From positions 1-64,000 of the forward strand of contig JAFEGJ010000007.1 of assembly GCA_018240015.1 (NCBI GenBank): a stretch of DNA of 64,000 bases, read 5' to 3'. Below, piece by piece: positions 27,050 through 35,852 of this stretch. The notes beneath the pieces are model-generated. The model ran no database searches. It saw nothing but the letters and a program-made list of their open reading frames with translations, and was not told the DNA's origin. This stretch comes from Verrucomicrobiota bacterium. Lineage in GTDB: Bacteria; Chlamydiota; Chlamydiia; Chlamydiales; Rhabdochlamydiaceae. Position 1 is the first letter of the stretch, and each line of letters starts with the position of its first letter. The translations under genes and the position numbers were made by a program.

Positions 27050-28529
27050 CCGATCCGAATTGGATCACGGCATTCCACTTTTCCGCCATGTCGCGGAGCC
27101 TGTTTTTGTCACCATTGCCCAGGAAGTTGTCCAGCGTGGGATGAGCGACGAGCTCAAGAGCGAATTGTTGCTGCTGCTGAATGAGTTTTTTTAGTGCGCG
27201 TTCGATTTCGATCGCGACGCTTTCATGGGTCTTGATCATTCCACTGCCACTGCAGTAGGGGCAGTTGGTAAAGAGCGTCTGCGCTAGTGACTCGCGGTGG
27301 CGCTGGCGCGTCATTTCGACGAGACCAAATTCGCTCATGCCAAGAATCGTGCATTTTGCAGCGTCGTCTTTCATCGCTTCTTTGAGGCGATCGAGGACGC
27401 GGCGCTGATTTTTGCGCGAGCGCATATCGATGAAGTCGCAAATGATGAGACCTCCGACATTGCGGATGCGCAGCTGACGCGCGATCTCATCGGCAGCTTC
27501 CATGTTGATGCGCACGAGAGATTCTTCGACAGAGCCGCCGCCCTGGTTATCTTTGCTGCGGCCGGAGTTGACGTCGATCGTGTGCATCGCTTCCGTGCGG
27601 TCAAAAAAGAGATAACCACCGCTTGGAAGCCATATTTTGCGACGAAGAGCTTTTTCAATTTCGCGCTCCACGCCAAATCTTTCAAACATCGGAATTTTAT
27701 CGCGGTACATTTCGACTTTGAGCGGATGCTCCGTGCTGTATTTAGCGTAGATGTTTTTGCAGCGCTGAAAAGTCGTGTAATCATCGATCAAGATCCGGTC
27801 CATTTTTTTGTCGACGGCATTGATCACCGCACGCTTGATGAGATCTGATTCTTCGAAAAGACACGTCGGCTTTGTCGATTTTTCAAACTTCTCCATGATC
27901 TCGCGCCAGGTGGCGAGGAGTTCATGGGCTTCTGCGATGAGCTGCTCGGCTGAGGCATTCACGCTCGATGTGCGGCAGATGAGGCCCATATCTTGGGGCA
28001 TTTCGAAGGAGCGAATCAGTTTTTTGAGACGCTCTCTTGCAGCGCGGTCTTCGATTTTGCGCGAAGCTCCGCGGTGCGGCGTGTTGGGCAGGAGCACGAG
28101 GTAGCGTCCAGCGATGGAGACGTTCGATGTCAGGCGAGCGCCTTTTGTGCCGATCGGTTCTTTCACGACCTGCACCAAAACAGGTTGATCGGGATTGAGC
28201 AATTTAGCGATATCGGCTTCGCGTTGTTTGCGACGGCCTTTGCCTTTTCCCTCTTCGAGCTCGAGGTCAAAGTCCATATCAAACATCTCTTGGAATTTCT
28301 GCGCATTCTCGATGATGTCGGAGATGTGAATAAATCCATTTTCTCCCTCGTCGATATCGATAAATGCCGATTGGATGTTATGGAGGATGTTGGTGACCCG
28401 TCCTCGGTAGATATTTCCCGCGAGCTGGCGGGTATTTTTGCGTTCGATGATCAGATCATGCAGCTGCCCATTGCGCAGGTGAGCATAGCGACGCTCTTTA
28501 GACTCAATATTTAAAAGAATTTCTTCCAT
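26982..28529 (-). CDS. rng: Ribonuclease G/E family protein
   Basis: 515 residues, the length of RNase G. An N-terminal S1 domain (YRGRVTNILHNIQSAFIDID) is followed by the RNase E/G catalytic core, with TIDVNSGRSKD and FIDMRSRKNQRRVL carrying the Mg-binding aspartates. The zinc-link cysteines are in NCPYCSGSGM. It should cut single-stranded, A/U-rich RNA and help mature 16S rRNA. The RNase E-type scaffold tail is absent. It is the chlamydial cafE/CT808 equivalent. The leader contains an 8-bp inverted repeat and a duplicated CTTTAGTTT that could be an operator or a site for RNA control. Confidence 0.95.
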   Translation of the reverse strand: MEEILLNIESKERRYAHLRNGQLHDLIIERKNTRQLAGNIYRGRVTNILHNIQSAFIDIDEGENGFIHISDIIENAQKFQEMFDMDFDLELEEGKGKGRRKQREADIAKLLNPDQPVLVQVVKEPIGTKGARLTSNVSIAGRYLVLLPNTPHRGASRKIEDRAARERLKKLIRSFEMPQDMGLICRTSSVNASAEQLIAEAHELLATWREIMEKFEKSTKPTCLFEESDLIKRAVINAVDKKMDRILIDDYTTFQRCKNIYAKYSTEHPLKVEMYRDKIPMFERFGVEREIEKALRRKIWLPSGGYLFFDRTEAMHTIDVNSGRSKDNQGGGSVEESLVRINMEAADEIARQLRIRNVGGLIICDFIDMRSRKNQRRVLDRLKEAMKDDAAKCTILGMSEFGLVEMTRQRHRESLAQTLFTNCPYCSGSGMIKTHESVAIEIERALKKLIQQQQQFALELVAHPTLDNFLGNGDKNRLRDMAEKWNAVIQFGSDDTLHLNDFEFYSTTNGKRIET

Positions 28530-28565
28530 GTGTAAACTTCTTTAGTTTGAACCTTTAGTTTACAC
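28530..28565. promoter_or_regulatory. Inverted and direct repeats in the rng leader
   Basis: GTGTAAAC (28530-28537) and GTTTACAC (28558-28565) are perfect inverted repeats touching the rng start codon; CTTTAGTTT occurs twice between and across them. The spacing would suit a dimeric protein site or an mRNA hairpin hiding the rng start. Confidence 0.45.
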
Positions 28566-28594
28566 CGTGAAGTGTTAAAACGCAAAAGATGAGA

Positions 28595-28622
28595 TTGACT
28601 AGTTTAAAAAAAATAATAGAAT
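28595..28622 (+). promoter_or_regulatory. Putative promoter of the outer membrane protein gene
   Basis: TTGACT (28595-28600), 16-base spacer, TAGAAT (28617-28622). Transcription would start near 28629, followed by TAAGGAG and the ATG at 28645. This supports the shorter start for the gene. Confidence 0.6.
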
Positions 28623-28644
28623 GGCAAAAACTAAGGAGTTTCTC

Positions 28645-29799
28645 ATGCACTACGGAAAAATGGGATTTATTGCTTTTTGTTCACTACTAACGGTGTCAGT
28701 ATATGGTTTTCCTAAGAAAAACTTGGCGCCCCAACCGGCACCGCCTCCGCCACCTCCCGTTACAGATGTGTCGGAAAAAAATATTTTAGGTGGCATTCAG
28801 GGAAAAAGTGCCAGCGCGAGTGTCGATAAAGGGTGGACACTCAGTGCGACAGCTCTTCTTTGGCAAGCCAAGGTGGATGGTCTCGAATATGCACAGAAAG
28901 TCCAGCTCACAGCAGATCCAATCACAAATGCGATAGCAGCAAAAGCCGAGCTCAAAGAGTTGACTTTTGAATGGAACCCGGGTGGCAAGGTCGCTCTGGG
29001 TTATATTTTCCCACAGAGGCAACAATGGGATATTTCCCTTGAGTGGACATACCTATTTGCTAAGGCGCATGGCTCTGCCCACGTCGATGATCCTACTTTG
29101 ATGAGGCAGCAGTTGAAGCCGTCGTGGATACCTCTTTTGATGGGTAGTGTAGCCAGTAATGCCCACGCAGCATGGAGCATGCACTATAATGTTGGAGATC
29201 TAACTTTAGGAAGAAATCTTTTCTTAGGGAAATATCTGGCGATGAAACCTTTTGTCGGCGTTCGAGGCGCGTGGATTGAGCAAAACTATAAGGTTCATTA
29301 CCGTGGCGCACAATTCGCTAATAACGCCCCTGTCTTTCATGATAATGAATTCAATGCCAAACAGGATCTAAAAGCCGGCGGTATTCGGCTGGGGTCTGAT
29401 CTACAGTGGTTCCTCTCGTCGCATTGGTCGATTCTCGGCAACATTTCCGCTTCTCTACTTTATGGGCAGTTTCATTTGAAGGAAACGGTTTCAGGTGAAG
29501 TGGGAGTTGCTAATGTAGTCATTCCTGAGACAATCAGACTCAAAGACCATGATTCCAGACTCAATCCCAATTTAGAAGGAAAGCTTGGTTTAAAGTGCCA
29601 GGCTCCTTTCCATCACGGTCGATATCGTGTCTCTCTCGCAGCGTTTTACGATTTTTCCTATTGGTTCAATCAAAATCGGCAGCTCAATGAAACGGTTGTT
29701 GTTGATCCAAGTTCTGGCAATGCACCATCGACAATGAATAGGTCCAACGGCAATCTCCAACTCCAAGGAGTCAGTGTCGAGCTAGCCTTGGCCTTCTAA
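28645..29799 (+). CDS. Outer membrane beta-barrel protein, Legionella-OMP/MOMP-like
   Basis: 384 residues. The start is the ATG at 28645, which has TAAGGAG 7 bases upstream and directly opens a signal peptide (MHYGKMGFIAFCSLLTVSVYG); the earlier in-frame ATG at 28621 lies inside the -10 box. After a Pro-rich linker (APPPPPPV), the protein alternates amphipathic strands and ends in VELALAF with a terminal Phe, the usual barrel-insertion signal. The layout WTLSATALLWQAKVDGLEYA, AYIFP-type turns and LGSDLQWFLSSHW resembles the Legionella major outer membrane protein family, expanded in environmental chlamydiae. It is probably a porin or adhesin. Transcribed alone, between divergent rng and convergent plsX. 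Confidence 0.82.
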   Translation: MHYGKMGFIAFCSLLTVSVYGFPKKNLAPQPAPPPPPPVTDVSEKNILGGIQGKSASASVDKGWTLSATALLWQAKVDGLEYAQKVQLTADPITNAIAAKAELKELTFEWNPGGKVALGYIFPQRQQWDISLEWTYLFAKAHGSAHVDDPTLMRQQLKPSWIPLLMGSVASNAHAAWSMHYNVGDLTLGRNLFLGKYLAMKPFVGVRGAWIEQNYKVHYRGAQFANNAPVFHDNEFNAKQDLKAGGIRLGSDLQWFLSSHWSILGNISASLLYGQFHLKETVSGEVGVANVVIPETIRLKDHDSRLNPNLEGKLGLKCQAPFHHGRYRVSLAAFYDFSYWFNQNRQLNETVVVDPSSGNAPSTMNRSNGNLQLQGVSVELALAF

Positions 29800-29838
29800 T
29801 ATAGGGTGGCGGGCTCGTATAGACCGACTCTTTAAACA

Positions 29839-30807
29839 TTAAAGTTGGGATTTAATGCGTTCGAGGAAGTTGTGTTCGGCGAGGCGTATGGCGCCCTTGA
29901 TGCCGCTGAGAAGCGCTTCGGGGCTTGCGTCGCCGTGGCATTTGACGACGATGCCATCGACCCCGCACAAAATCGCTCCGGGATATTCAGCATAGTGGAG
30001 GCGGTGTCGAAGTTTCGTGAGAAGGTTTTTGAGATGGGGTGGCGCTTCGATCGTAGCTGTTTCTTCGAGTTCTTCCCAGATGAAGGCGGAGATGCCCTCG
30101 GCAGTTTTTAGGAAGATGTTTCCGGTAAATCCTTCCGTCACGAGAACGTCGATGTCGCCAAGAAACGCGTCACGTCCTTCGATGTTGCCAACAAAAACCA
30201 TGCGGTCGTGGTTGAGTGATTCTAATTCGGCGTAAGCTGCGCGGAGCTCTGGTGTTCCTTTTTGAGCTTCGCTTCCGATATTGAGAAGACCGACAGTGGG
30301 AAGTTCAACGCCGCGGCTTTTTTGGTAGGCAATGCCCATAGCGGCAAATTGGAGCATATGGCGAGGTTTTACGGCGAGGTTAGCTCCCACATCGAGAACA
30401 GCAAGGTCGCGGCCTTGGGTGGGAAGGACGGTGAGGAGAGCGGGACGCTCGATGCCGGGAAGGGTCGAGAGGTTTTTTTTAGCAGAGAGGAGAAGAGCTC
30501 CGGTATTTCCCGTGGTGACAAAAGCATCGATGCGCTTTTCCTTGAGGAGACGAAGGCCCAGTGCCATCGAAGAGTCTTTTTTCTTACGAACGGCGACCAG
30601 AGGATCGTCATCCATGGTGATAAAATCTTTAGCGATGACAGCTTCAAACGGGCAAGAAATTTCGTCTAAAACAGGGGCTGTGGCAAAAACGACCAGTTCT
30701 ATGGAAGGTTGCTGCTGCGAGAGTTGTAAAACGGCGGAAAACAGATCATGAGGAGAGGAGTCGCTCCCCATCAGATCGACGCCGATGCGGGGAAAACCGA
30801 CTGTCAT
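29839..30807 (-). CDS. plsX: Phosphate acyltransferase PlsX
   Basis: 322 residues. PlsX converts acyl-ACP to acyl-phosphate for phospholipid synthesis. Family features are the N-terminal IGVDLMGSDSSPHDL, TTGNTGALLLSA, LDVGANLAVKP and LVTEGFTGNIFLKTAEG. The ATG overlaps the rpmF stop (ATGA), so it is co-translated with ribosomal protein L32, the same rpmF-plsX pairing seen in many bacteria. The 3' end faces the outer membrane protein gene across 39 bp. Confidence 0.95.
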   Translation of the reverse strand: MTVGFPRIGVDLMGSDSSPHDLFSAVLQLSQQQPSIELVVFATAPVLDEISCPFEAVIAKDFITMDDDPLVAVRKKKDSSMALGLRLLKEKRIDAFVTTGNTGALLLSAKKNLSTLPGIERPALLTVLPTQGRDLAVLDVGANLAVKPRHMLQFAAMGIAYQKSRGVELPTVGLLNIGSEAQKGTPELRAAYAELESLNHDRMVFVGNIEGRDAFLGDIDVLVTEGFTGNIFLKTAEGISAFIWEELEETATIEAPPHLKNLLTKLRHRLHYAEYPGAILCGVDGIVVKCHGDASPEALLSGIKGAIRLAEHNFLERIKSQL

Positions 30808-30977
30808 TTAGCAGCTACAGACCGACCTGCGTAATGTCCACAATGAGGACATATACGATGCGACAGGCGCATCTCGCGGCAGTTAGGGCACGCAGCGAGA
30901 TTTTTGGGGGTCTTAGCATGGTGCGAACGACGGGAATTTTTTCGTGCATTGGAAGTGCGGTTACGTGGTACGGCCAT
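30804..30977 (-). CDS. rpmF: 50S ribosomal protein L32
   Basis: 57 residues, full length. The product begins MAVPRNRTSNARKNSRRSHH and holds a zinc ribbon with two pairs, CPNC and CPHC. AGGAGA lies upstream of the ATG with good spacing, and a promoter-like pair precedes it. The stop overlaps plsX. Ordinary zinc-binding form, unlike L36 and S14 in this window. Confidence 0.96.
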   Translation of the reverse strand: MAVPRNRTSNARKNSRRSHHAKTPKNLAACPNCREMRLSHRICPHCGHYAGRSVAAK

Positions 30978-31004
30978 GAGAAAATCTCCTATAAGTTTGG
31001 AGCA

Positions 31005-31032
31005 ATTATAGTGTATCGATCTTTTTGGCTAA
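31005..31032 (-). promoter_or_regulatory. Putative rpmF-plsX promoter
   Basis: On the minus strand: TTAGCC (31032-31027), 16-base spacer, TATAAT (31010-31005). The start site would be near 30998, about 20 bases before the rpmF ATG. The -35 is weak; the -10 is perfect. Confidence 0.45.
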
Positions 31033-31047
31033 AGGCTAAAGAATTTT

Positions 31048-31476
31048 TTATAAATTAGAGAATGGGAAGACTTCGGCAGAAGGTTTTTTCAGATAAGGAG
31101 CGATTTTGGCTCTCTCAGGGCAAGATCCTTCGCACTCAGCAAAAGCAGGAATCTGTAGAAGAATCTCTTCGCGCACAGCTTCGCTGTAGTTATAGTGAGG
31201 TCCTTTGAGCTCTGCTAAAGAAATCGTATGAACAAAATCGGGAATATCAATGCTTAGGTCGATCGGTTTGTTGCAGATGCTGCAAGGAATTTTAGCTTTT
31301 GTTTTAACATGGAGCTGGATGATGAGCTCTTCATCGATGATAAGAGCCTCGCCGACTAAAGAGACGGGGGTAGAGAAAGAAAGATCTTCCTCTTTAATAT
31401 CGATAAAATCAGAGCTTGCCTCCAAAGCAATTTTTTCAGCTTGCCCTTGGCGCAGACGATCAATATGAACTTGCAT
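31048..31476 (-). CDS. yceD: YceD family (DUF177) protein
   Basis: 142 residues. Cysteine pairs CSICNKPI and CEGSC, the hydrophobic strands between them and the position just upstream of rpmF all match YceD, a protein tied to large-subunit rRNA (23S) maturation in other bacteria. The stop lies 70 bp before the rpmF start, and a promoter-like site lies between. It follows lpxB by 9 bp, so it may also be carried on the lpxB transcript. I recall a comparable small gene, CT809, beside rpmF in C. trachomatis. Confidence 0.82.
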   Translation of the reverse strand: MQVHIDRLRQGQAEKIALEASSDFIDIKEEDLSFSTPVSLVGEALIIDEELIIQLHVKTKAKIPCSICNKPIDLSIDIPDFVHTISLAELKGPHYNYSEAVREEILLQIPAFAECEGSCPERAKIAPYLKKPSAEVFPFSNL

Positions 31477-31485
31477 AGAAGGATT

Positions 31486-32574
31486 TTACTTAAAAATGAG
31501 AGATAAAATCAACTCTGCCGATCTTTGGCTGGCATCTTGCGATCCCAAAATTTTCCTTACCGCGGCGCAGCCGGCAAGACAGGGGGCTGGGTCGGCAATC
31601 ATTTTTTTAACTTCTTGAGCGATGGCATCGGCGGAGAGGTGGGGCCCAAAAAATTCGGGGTAGATGGTTTTATTTCCAATGATATTGACAAGGCAATATT
31701 GGGGCATAAGGATGCGTAAAATATATTTTACCAAAAAAGCATCGAAGCTAGAGACAGCATACGTGACAACTGTGGGCACATTGTAAAGGGCGAGTTCGAG
31801 GGTGACAGTTCCCGATTTGGCGATGGCGACTTGGGGCTTTTGCATGAGCTCCATGCGATTAGAAGAAGTTGAAGCGACGGGAGCTAAAGAATCGATCAGA
31901 GGGCGCAGATTTTCGTGGGCAACCGAAATGGTGCACTTCAGTTCGGGAATTTCTTGTTGTAGCTTTTGGAATGCTGCGAGTTGGAGAGGAAGATTGCGCT
32001 TTACTTCGTGGGCGCGACTGCCCGGGAAAAGGGCTATGAGGTTGGGTGTAAACGAGGTGCGCGGTTGTATTTGTGAGATGAGGGGATGGCCGACATATTC
32101 CACGCGAAGTGATGTGGAAGAAAAATACTGTTTTTCGAAGGGAAGAATTGTAAGCAAAAGATCGAGATTTTGGGCCATCGTATGGATGCGACCTTTTCGC
32201 CAAGCCCACACCGAAGGAGAGATGTAGTGGCAAATTTTTCCGCGGTATCCTTTTTTGCGTAGCGACTTGGCTAGTTTCAAGCTGAAGTCGGCATAATCGA
32301 TCGTGACGACAGCGGAAGGGCTGACCTTTAAAATGGTATCTCGCACAAAGCGAAATTGACGCCAGAGGCGCGGCAGTTGTTTTAAGACATCGACGAAACC
32401 CATGACGGCAAATTTTTCCATGGGCAGGAGGCACGTGGCGGGAAATTTGCGCATTTCGGGCCCTAGGACACCGGCAATTTTCAGCTCAGGATTCTTTGCG
32501 TACAGTTCTTTGAGAAGCCTAGCTCCATGAAGGTCAGCGCTGAGCTCGCCAGCAAAAATAAACAGGTCAAGCAT
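31486..32574 (-). CDS. lpxB: Lipid-A-disaccharide synthase
   Basis: About 362 residues from ATG 32574. LpxB joins UDP-diacylglucosamine and lipid X to make the lipid A disaccharide. Family marks are FIFAGELSADLHGARLL, the SPSVWAWRKGRI stretch, LFPGSRAHEVKRNLPLQL, AIAKSGTVTLELAL and PTVVTYAVSSFDAF. A longer frame reaching 32715 would add residues without family character; ATG 32574 has GGAG before it and overlaps the upstream hydrolase stop by 8 bp. Chlamydiae pair lpxB with pcnB (CT411/CT410, from memory), as here. Confidence 0.94.
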   Translation of the reverse strand: MLDLFIFAGELSADLHGARLLKELYAKNPELKIAGVLGPEMRKFPATCLLPMEKFAVMGFVDVLKQLPRLWRQFRFVRDTILKVSPSAVVTIDYADFSLKLAKSLRKKGYRGKICHYISPSVWAWRKGRIHTMAQNLDLLLTILPFEKQYFSSTSLRVEYVGHPLISQIQPRTSFTPNLIALFPGSRAHEVKRNLPLQLAAFQKLQQEIPELKCTISVAHENLRPLIDSLAPVASTSSNRMELMQKPQVAIAKSGTVTLELALYNVPTVVTYAVSSFDAFLVKYILRILMPQYCLVNIIGNKTIYPEFFGPHLSADAIAQEVKKMIADPAPCLAGCAAVRKILGSQDASQRSAELILSLIFK

Positions 32575-33289
32575 GGGAGGCTCCGAGCGTTTTGCCCAGC
32601 CACTCGGCGCCACTCGTAAAGACTTCTTCTGATGTGCCGTGGCCTTGATATCCAAGAGAAGAGCCGATAAGGAGTTCGATGGGAGACGAGCGAATGCGAT
32701 GATCCCACGCAGCATCGGCGAGTTTTTTCATCCATGCAAAAGAGTGATCGGTTCCCACGCGCATGTCGTGGTTGCCGATGTAGAGACGGATGTGGCGATT
32801 GTAAAGAGCGGGAACCAAATGGTCTAAACTGGACTTTTGGACAATCGGATGATTGTGAAGATCTTGGAACTCGCTGGCATAATCCAGGCGCGTGAGCGGA
32901 GCAAACCCAAGCACGGCTTTAACGGTCGGAAAAAGGGCCGCAACATGCGCAGCGATGAATGCGCCGCGAGAAAGTCCCATCACACCGAAGGCATTGGGAA
33001 TGATGATGTGCCGGTCCAAAAGGCCAGAGATCGTATCTGCTGCTGTTTTTAAAAAATCGGCAAGCGGATCGCGCCCCGCAGCAACCTCGGCTGCCCAAAA
33101 AGGAAGAGCATCATTGGGGGGCAAGTGATGACCGGGAAGCGTCAGAGAAAAGACGCGCAATTTATACTGCAGTAGAGCCTGCGCGGGCTGGTTGAAGGGG
33201 GCTGTAAAGAGAGAGTCCTTCGCAGACAGAGCAAAATAAAAAACGGCCGGAAGAGGACCTGCGCTCAGATCAGGGCCGATATATTCCAT
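32567..33289 (-). CDS. Alpha/beta-hydrolase
   Basis: 240 residues. The nucleophile elbow is GLSRG in FGVMGLSRGAFIAAH, with a candidate catalytic Asp in IGNHDMRVG and His in GYQGHGTSEE, giving a full Ser-Asp-His set. It resembles dienelactone-hydrolase or esterase-like enzymes, but the substrate is not apparent. No signal peptide is present. The gene follows pcnB by 3 bp and overlaps lpxB by 8 bp, so it is one unit with them. Confidence 0.82.
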   Translation of the reverse strand: MEYIGPDLSAGPLPAVFYFALSAKDSLFTAPFNQPAQALLQYKLRVFSLTLPGHHLPPNDALPFWAAEVAAGRDPLADFLKTAADTISGLLDRHIIIPNAFGVMGLSRGAFIAAHVAALFPTVKAVLGFAPLTRLDYASEFQDLHNHPIVQKSSLDHLVPALYNRHIRLYIGNHDMRVGTDHSFAWMKKLADAAWDHRIRSSPIELLIGSSLGYQGHGTSEEVFTSGAEWLGKTLGASHA

Positions 33290-33292
33290 GCA

Positions 33293-34513
33293 TCACCTTC
33301 TACGTCTACGCCTACGAGGAGGCCTCGATTCTGGAGGGGGCAGCTTTATTTCCTTCCAAGCTTCTACCGTCTGTTGCAGACCGGGTTCTAGGCAGGCGCG
33401 GACTTCGAGAAACTTCAAGGCAAAAGGAAAATCGGGATCTGATGGAGCGCGCAGACGTATCTGCTTTTTCTTCTCGAGAGGTGTGAGACGAAATTGCGTG
33501 GTCAAAATAGAGACGAGACTGACTTTGAGTCTTCGCGGAAGCAAGAAAAATGGTCTGAAGAGCTCATCGACGCTGGCTCTCGCTTCATGAAAAATCTCTC
33601 CTAGATGAGGTTTTTTATCCCGATCGAGGAAGTGGACTTTGAGATGCGTTTCAAAAAGGGGAAAGAGAAGGCACGAGAGAAGAATCGAACGATCGAGAGG
33701 AGCTACCTCAGGGGCATGGAACGTCGTGTCGATTTCTCTTAAGAAACTATAGACATCTTCGCCTTCATCGGTTTCCAGGAAAGCACCGAGGCCGGGAAGG
33801 AGAAGTTGCAAAACCCCTTGTTTTGTCATCAGACGAAAAAACGGCTCTGCTGCTCTCGACTCGAGCATGCGGAGGAGTTCTTCGAGAATGCGTGCTTGGG
33901 AGCTTTTGATGATTTCACTGCGGCAATCGACGAGAGCCAGGCTCGCTTCTGGGTCGACATTGAGCCCAAAGCGTGCCTGGAATTTGATCAGCCTGATCAT
34001 CCGCACAGGATCTTGCTTAAATCGAAGATAGGCCTGTCCAATGGTGCGCAGAACCTTCTTTTGGATGTCGGGATATCCGCCGACATAGTCGATAACCGTT
34101 TTTTCTGCGGGATCAAAAAAAAGTCCATTGATCGTAAAGTCGCGGCGCAGCACATCTTGCTCAGGGGTTCCCCATTCGTTATCGCGCAGGATGAGAGCAT
34201 CGGATTCTGTCGCACCCGATCGAAAGGTTGCGACTTCAATGACTTTTTTCCCAAAGCGGATGTGCGCCAGACGAAACCGTCTACCGATAAGAATGGAGTT
34301 GCGAAATACTTGGCGGATCTCTTCAGGAAGGGCCGAGGTTGAGATATCAAAATCTTTCGGGCGCTCTTTGAGCAAAAGATCGCGTACGCTGCCGCCGACT
34401 AAATAAGCAGTAAACCCCTTCGAACGGAGTCTTTCCATCACAAAGAGGGCATCGGGATCGATGTCCTCTAGGGAAATTCCATGCTCACCTTCGGAATAGA
34501 TTTTCGGATTCAT
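33293..34513 (-). CDS. pcnB: Poly(A) polymerase / tRNA nucleotidyltransferase-type protein PcnB
   Basis: 406 residues. The nucleotidyltransferase signature GGSVRDLLLKERPKDFDIST has the G-G/S and D-x-D residues that hold the metal. It is followed by RFRLAHIRFGKKVIEVATFR and an RDFTINGLFFDP stretch typical of bacterial poly(A) polymerase. The protein ends in a run of arginines (PPRRRRRRR), giving a basic, probably RNA-binding tail. It should add A tails to RNA and mark it for decay. It is the first gene of pcnB-hydrolase-lpxB-yceD. Confidence 0.92.
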   Translation of the reverse strand: MNPKIYSEGEHGISLEDIDPDALFVMERLRSKGFTAYLVGGSVRDLLLKERPKDFDISTSALPEEIRQVFRNSILIGRRFRLAHIRFGKKVIEVATFRSGATESDALILRDNEWGTPEQDVLRRDFTINGLFFDPAEKTVIDYVGGYPDIQKKVLRTIGQAYLRFKQDPVRMIRLIKFQARFGLNVDPEASLALVDCRSEIIKSSQARILEELLRMLESRAAEPFFRLMTKQGVLQLLLPGLGAFLETDEGEDVYSFLREIDTTFHAPEVAPLDRSILLSCLLFPLFETHLKVHFLDRDKKPHLGEIFHEARASVDELFRPFFLLPRRLKVSLVSILTTQFRLTPLEKKKQIRLRAPSDPDFPFALKFLEVRACLEPGLQQTVEAWKEIKLPPPESRPPRRRRRRR

Positions 34514-34536
34514 CCGTAAGAGATTAGGGGAAACAC

Positions 34537-35703
34537 TTACGAATTGTCAAGTTCTGCCTTAGTAAAGGTAATGTAGACTCCACGGTCAATGGGGCAGCCT
34601 TGGAGAGAAGGTGCAATATCCACAATTAGGGATCCATCTTTTAGCTCATAGACAGTTTTACTTCTGCTATCCCGTCCTGCTAATAAAATTTGCTGAGACG
34701 AATAAGTTGGGTTTGCAAAGATGAGGTACTGAGCGGTTTTATCGTAGGGAGCATAGTACCAAATGGGATAGACAGACCAAGCAACTGATCCGCCTGCTTT
34801 CTGTAAAACTTCAATTTTGAAGGGTTCAGATTTCGTTTCCATGAGCGCTCTTCCATTTCCTTGGGCCACGAGGGTGGCCTCAGAAAGCATTTTTAAAACG
34901 TTAGAAAATGTCCATGTTCTAGGAAAAAAGGTCGATTTTTTTTCACTTTGGTCTTTGGGTGTTTTAAATTTTCCAAATCGGATACCGCTGAGCGCATCTT
35001 CTATGATAACACTGATGCAGTGTTCATTATTAGGTTCGGCAAGGTGAAATCCTTTATCACCGACTTCTACGATATGTGTTTCGTTGACGAGTAGAGGAAG
35101 TTCTTTTTGTCCGACGGGTTTGGATTCGTGGTACATTTTTTTGAAAGAGGATAAAATCGTTTGAACCCAAGAGCCATCGAGCTGGTTGAGTGTTTCTTGA
35201 TCGACGCTCACGCAAGCGCGTTTGGAGGGTTGGGTATCCCCCACAATTTTACGTTTTCTGCCTTGATCTTCAAAGGCATTGAGCGTTTCTGCATACAATT
35301 TTCGGGCTACGTGCGGTCTCTCCATCGGCGGCGTTTTATCAACAATTTGATCGAGGTTGTCTGTTAACTTTTGCATTTTATTCGCAGGAAGAGTTGGCTG
35401 GCTGGTGTCTTCGCTTTTCATAAATTGCCGAAATTTCTCGACGCTGGGTTTGGATGCTGTTGGAGTTTTTTTGGGGGTAGTAACGATTTTTTTTGTGATA
35501 TTTGCCTCTTCTGGCGTTGTAGGCGTCTTGGGGCGTTCAATGCTACTAAAGTCGTTTAGAGTGCTCGTCGGGTTTGGAAAATCTTCAAAGAGGTCTTCTT
35601 CTAGTAGAGCTGTTGTTTTGGGCTTAATATCGAAATCCTCATCTTTGGAAGGATTGGCAAGTGGAAAGTAAAAATTTTGTTTATTTCCTGAAATTTTATG
35701 CAT
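34537..35703 (-). CDS. Hypothetical protein with a possible nuclear localisation signal
   Basis: 388 residues, unknown family. The first 165 residues are low-complexity, rich in Pro, Thr, Lys and Ser (PTTPEEANITKK, TTPKKTPTASKP) and probably disordered. Near 149-162 are two basic clusters (RKRK, then eight residues, then KR) resembling a nuclear localisation signal. The second half is a folded domain with strands and aromatic residues (AWSVYPIWYYAPYDKTAQYL). AAGGAA lies about 12 bases before the ATG. There is no signal peptide or membrane segment. A disordered start, a folded end and a basic patch suggest a type III effector, possibly nuclear; this is inference. Confidence 0.55.
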   Translation of the reverse strand: MHKISGNKQNFYFPLANPSKDEDFDIKPKTTALLEEDLFEDFPNPTSTLNDFSSIERPKTPTTPEEANITKKIVTTPKKTPTASKPSVEKFRQFMKSEDTSQPTLPANKMQKLTDNLDQIVDKTPPMERPHVARKLYAETLNAFEDQGRKRKIVGDTQPSKRACVSVDQETLNQLDGSWVQTILSSFKKMYHESKPVGQKELPLLVNETHIVEVGDKGFHLAEPNNEHCISVIIEDALSGIRFGKFKTPKDQSEKKSTFFPRTWTFSNVLKMLSEATLVAQGNGRALMETKSEPFKIEVLQKAGGSVAWSVYPIWYYAPYDKTAQYLIFANPTYSSQQILLAGRDSRSKTVYELKDGSLIVDIAPSLQGCPIDRGVYITFTKAELDNS

Positions 35704-35816
35704 AAGTATTTTAAATTCCTTTTTTTAACAATTAGTTTATTATATTAATGAAATAATGGAAAGGTAAATTATTGTATATAATTGAATTAAATTATTTATT
35801 ATTTAAATACGTAAAT

Positions 35817-35844
35817 TTGACTTTAATTGATTTAGTGCTAATAT
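35817..35844 (+). promoter_or_regulatory. Putative promoter, very close to the start codon
   Basis: TTGACT (35817-35822), 16-base spacer, TAATAT (35839-35844). The expected transcript start is about 35851, only a few bases before ATG 35853, so the mRNA could be leaderless. Confidence 0.45.
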
Positions 35845-35852
35845 GTTTAGCC

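Noticed and set aside
28621-28644. Earlier ATG for the outer membrane protein gene
   Set aside because: It lies inside the -10 box; ATG 28645 has a good ribosome-binding site and starts a signal peptide.
32575-32715. Longer lpxB start
   Set aside because: The added residues have no LpxB character and run back into the hydrolase gene.
35772-35852. TTG start for the 176-residue orphan
   Set aside because: A near-consensus promoter lies inside this stretch, so it is probably not translated; I cannot exclude it.
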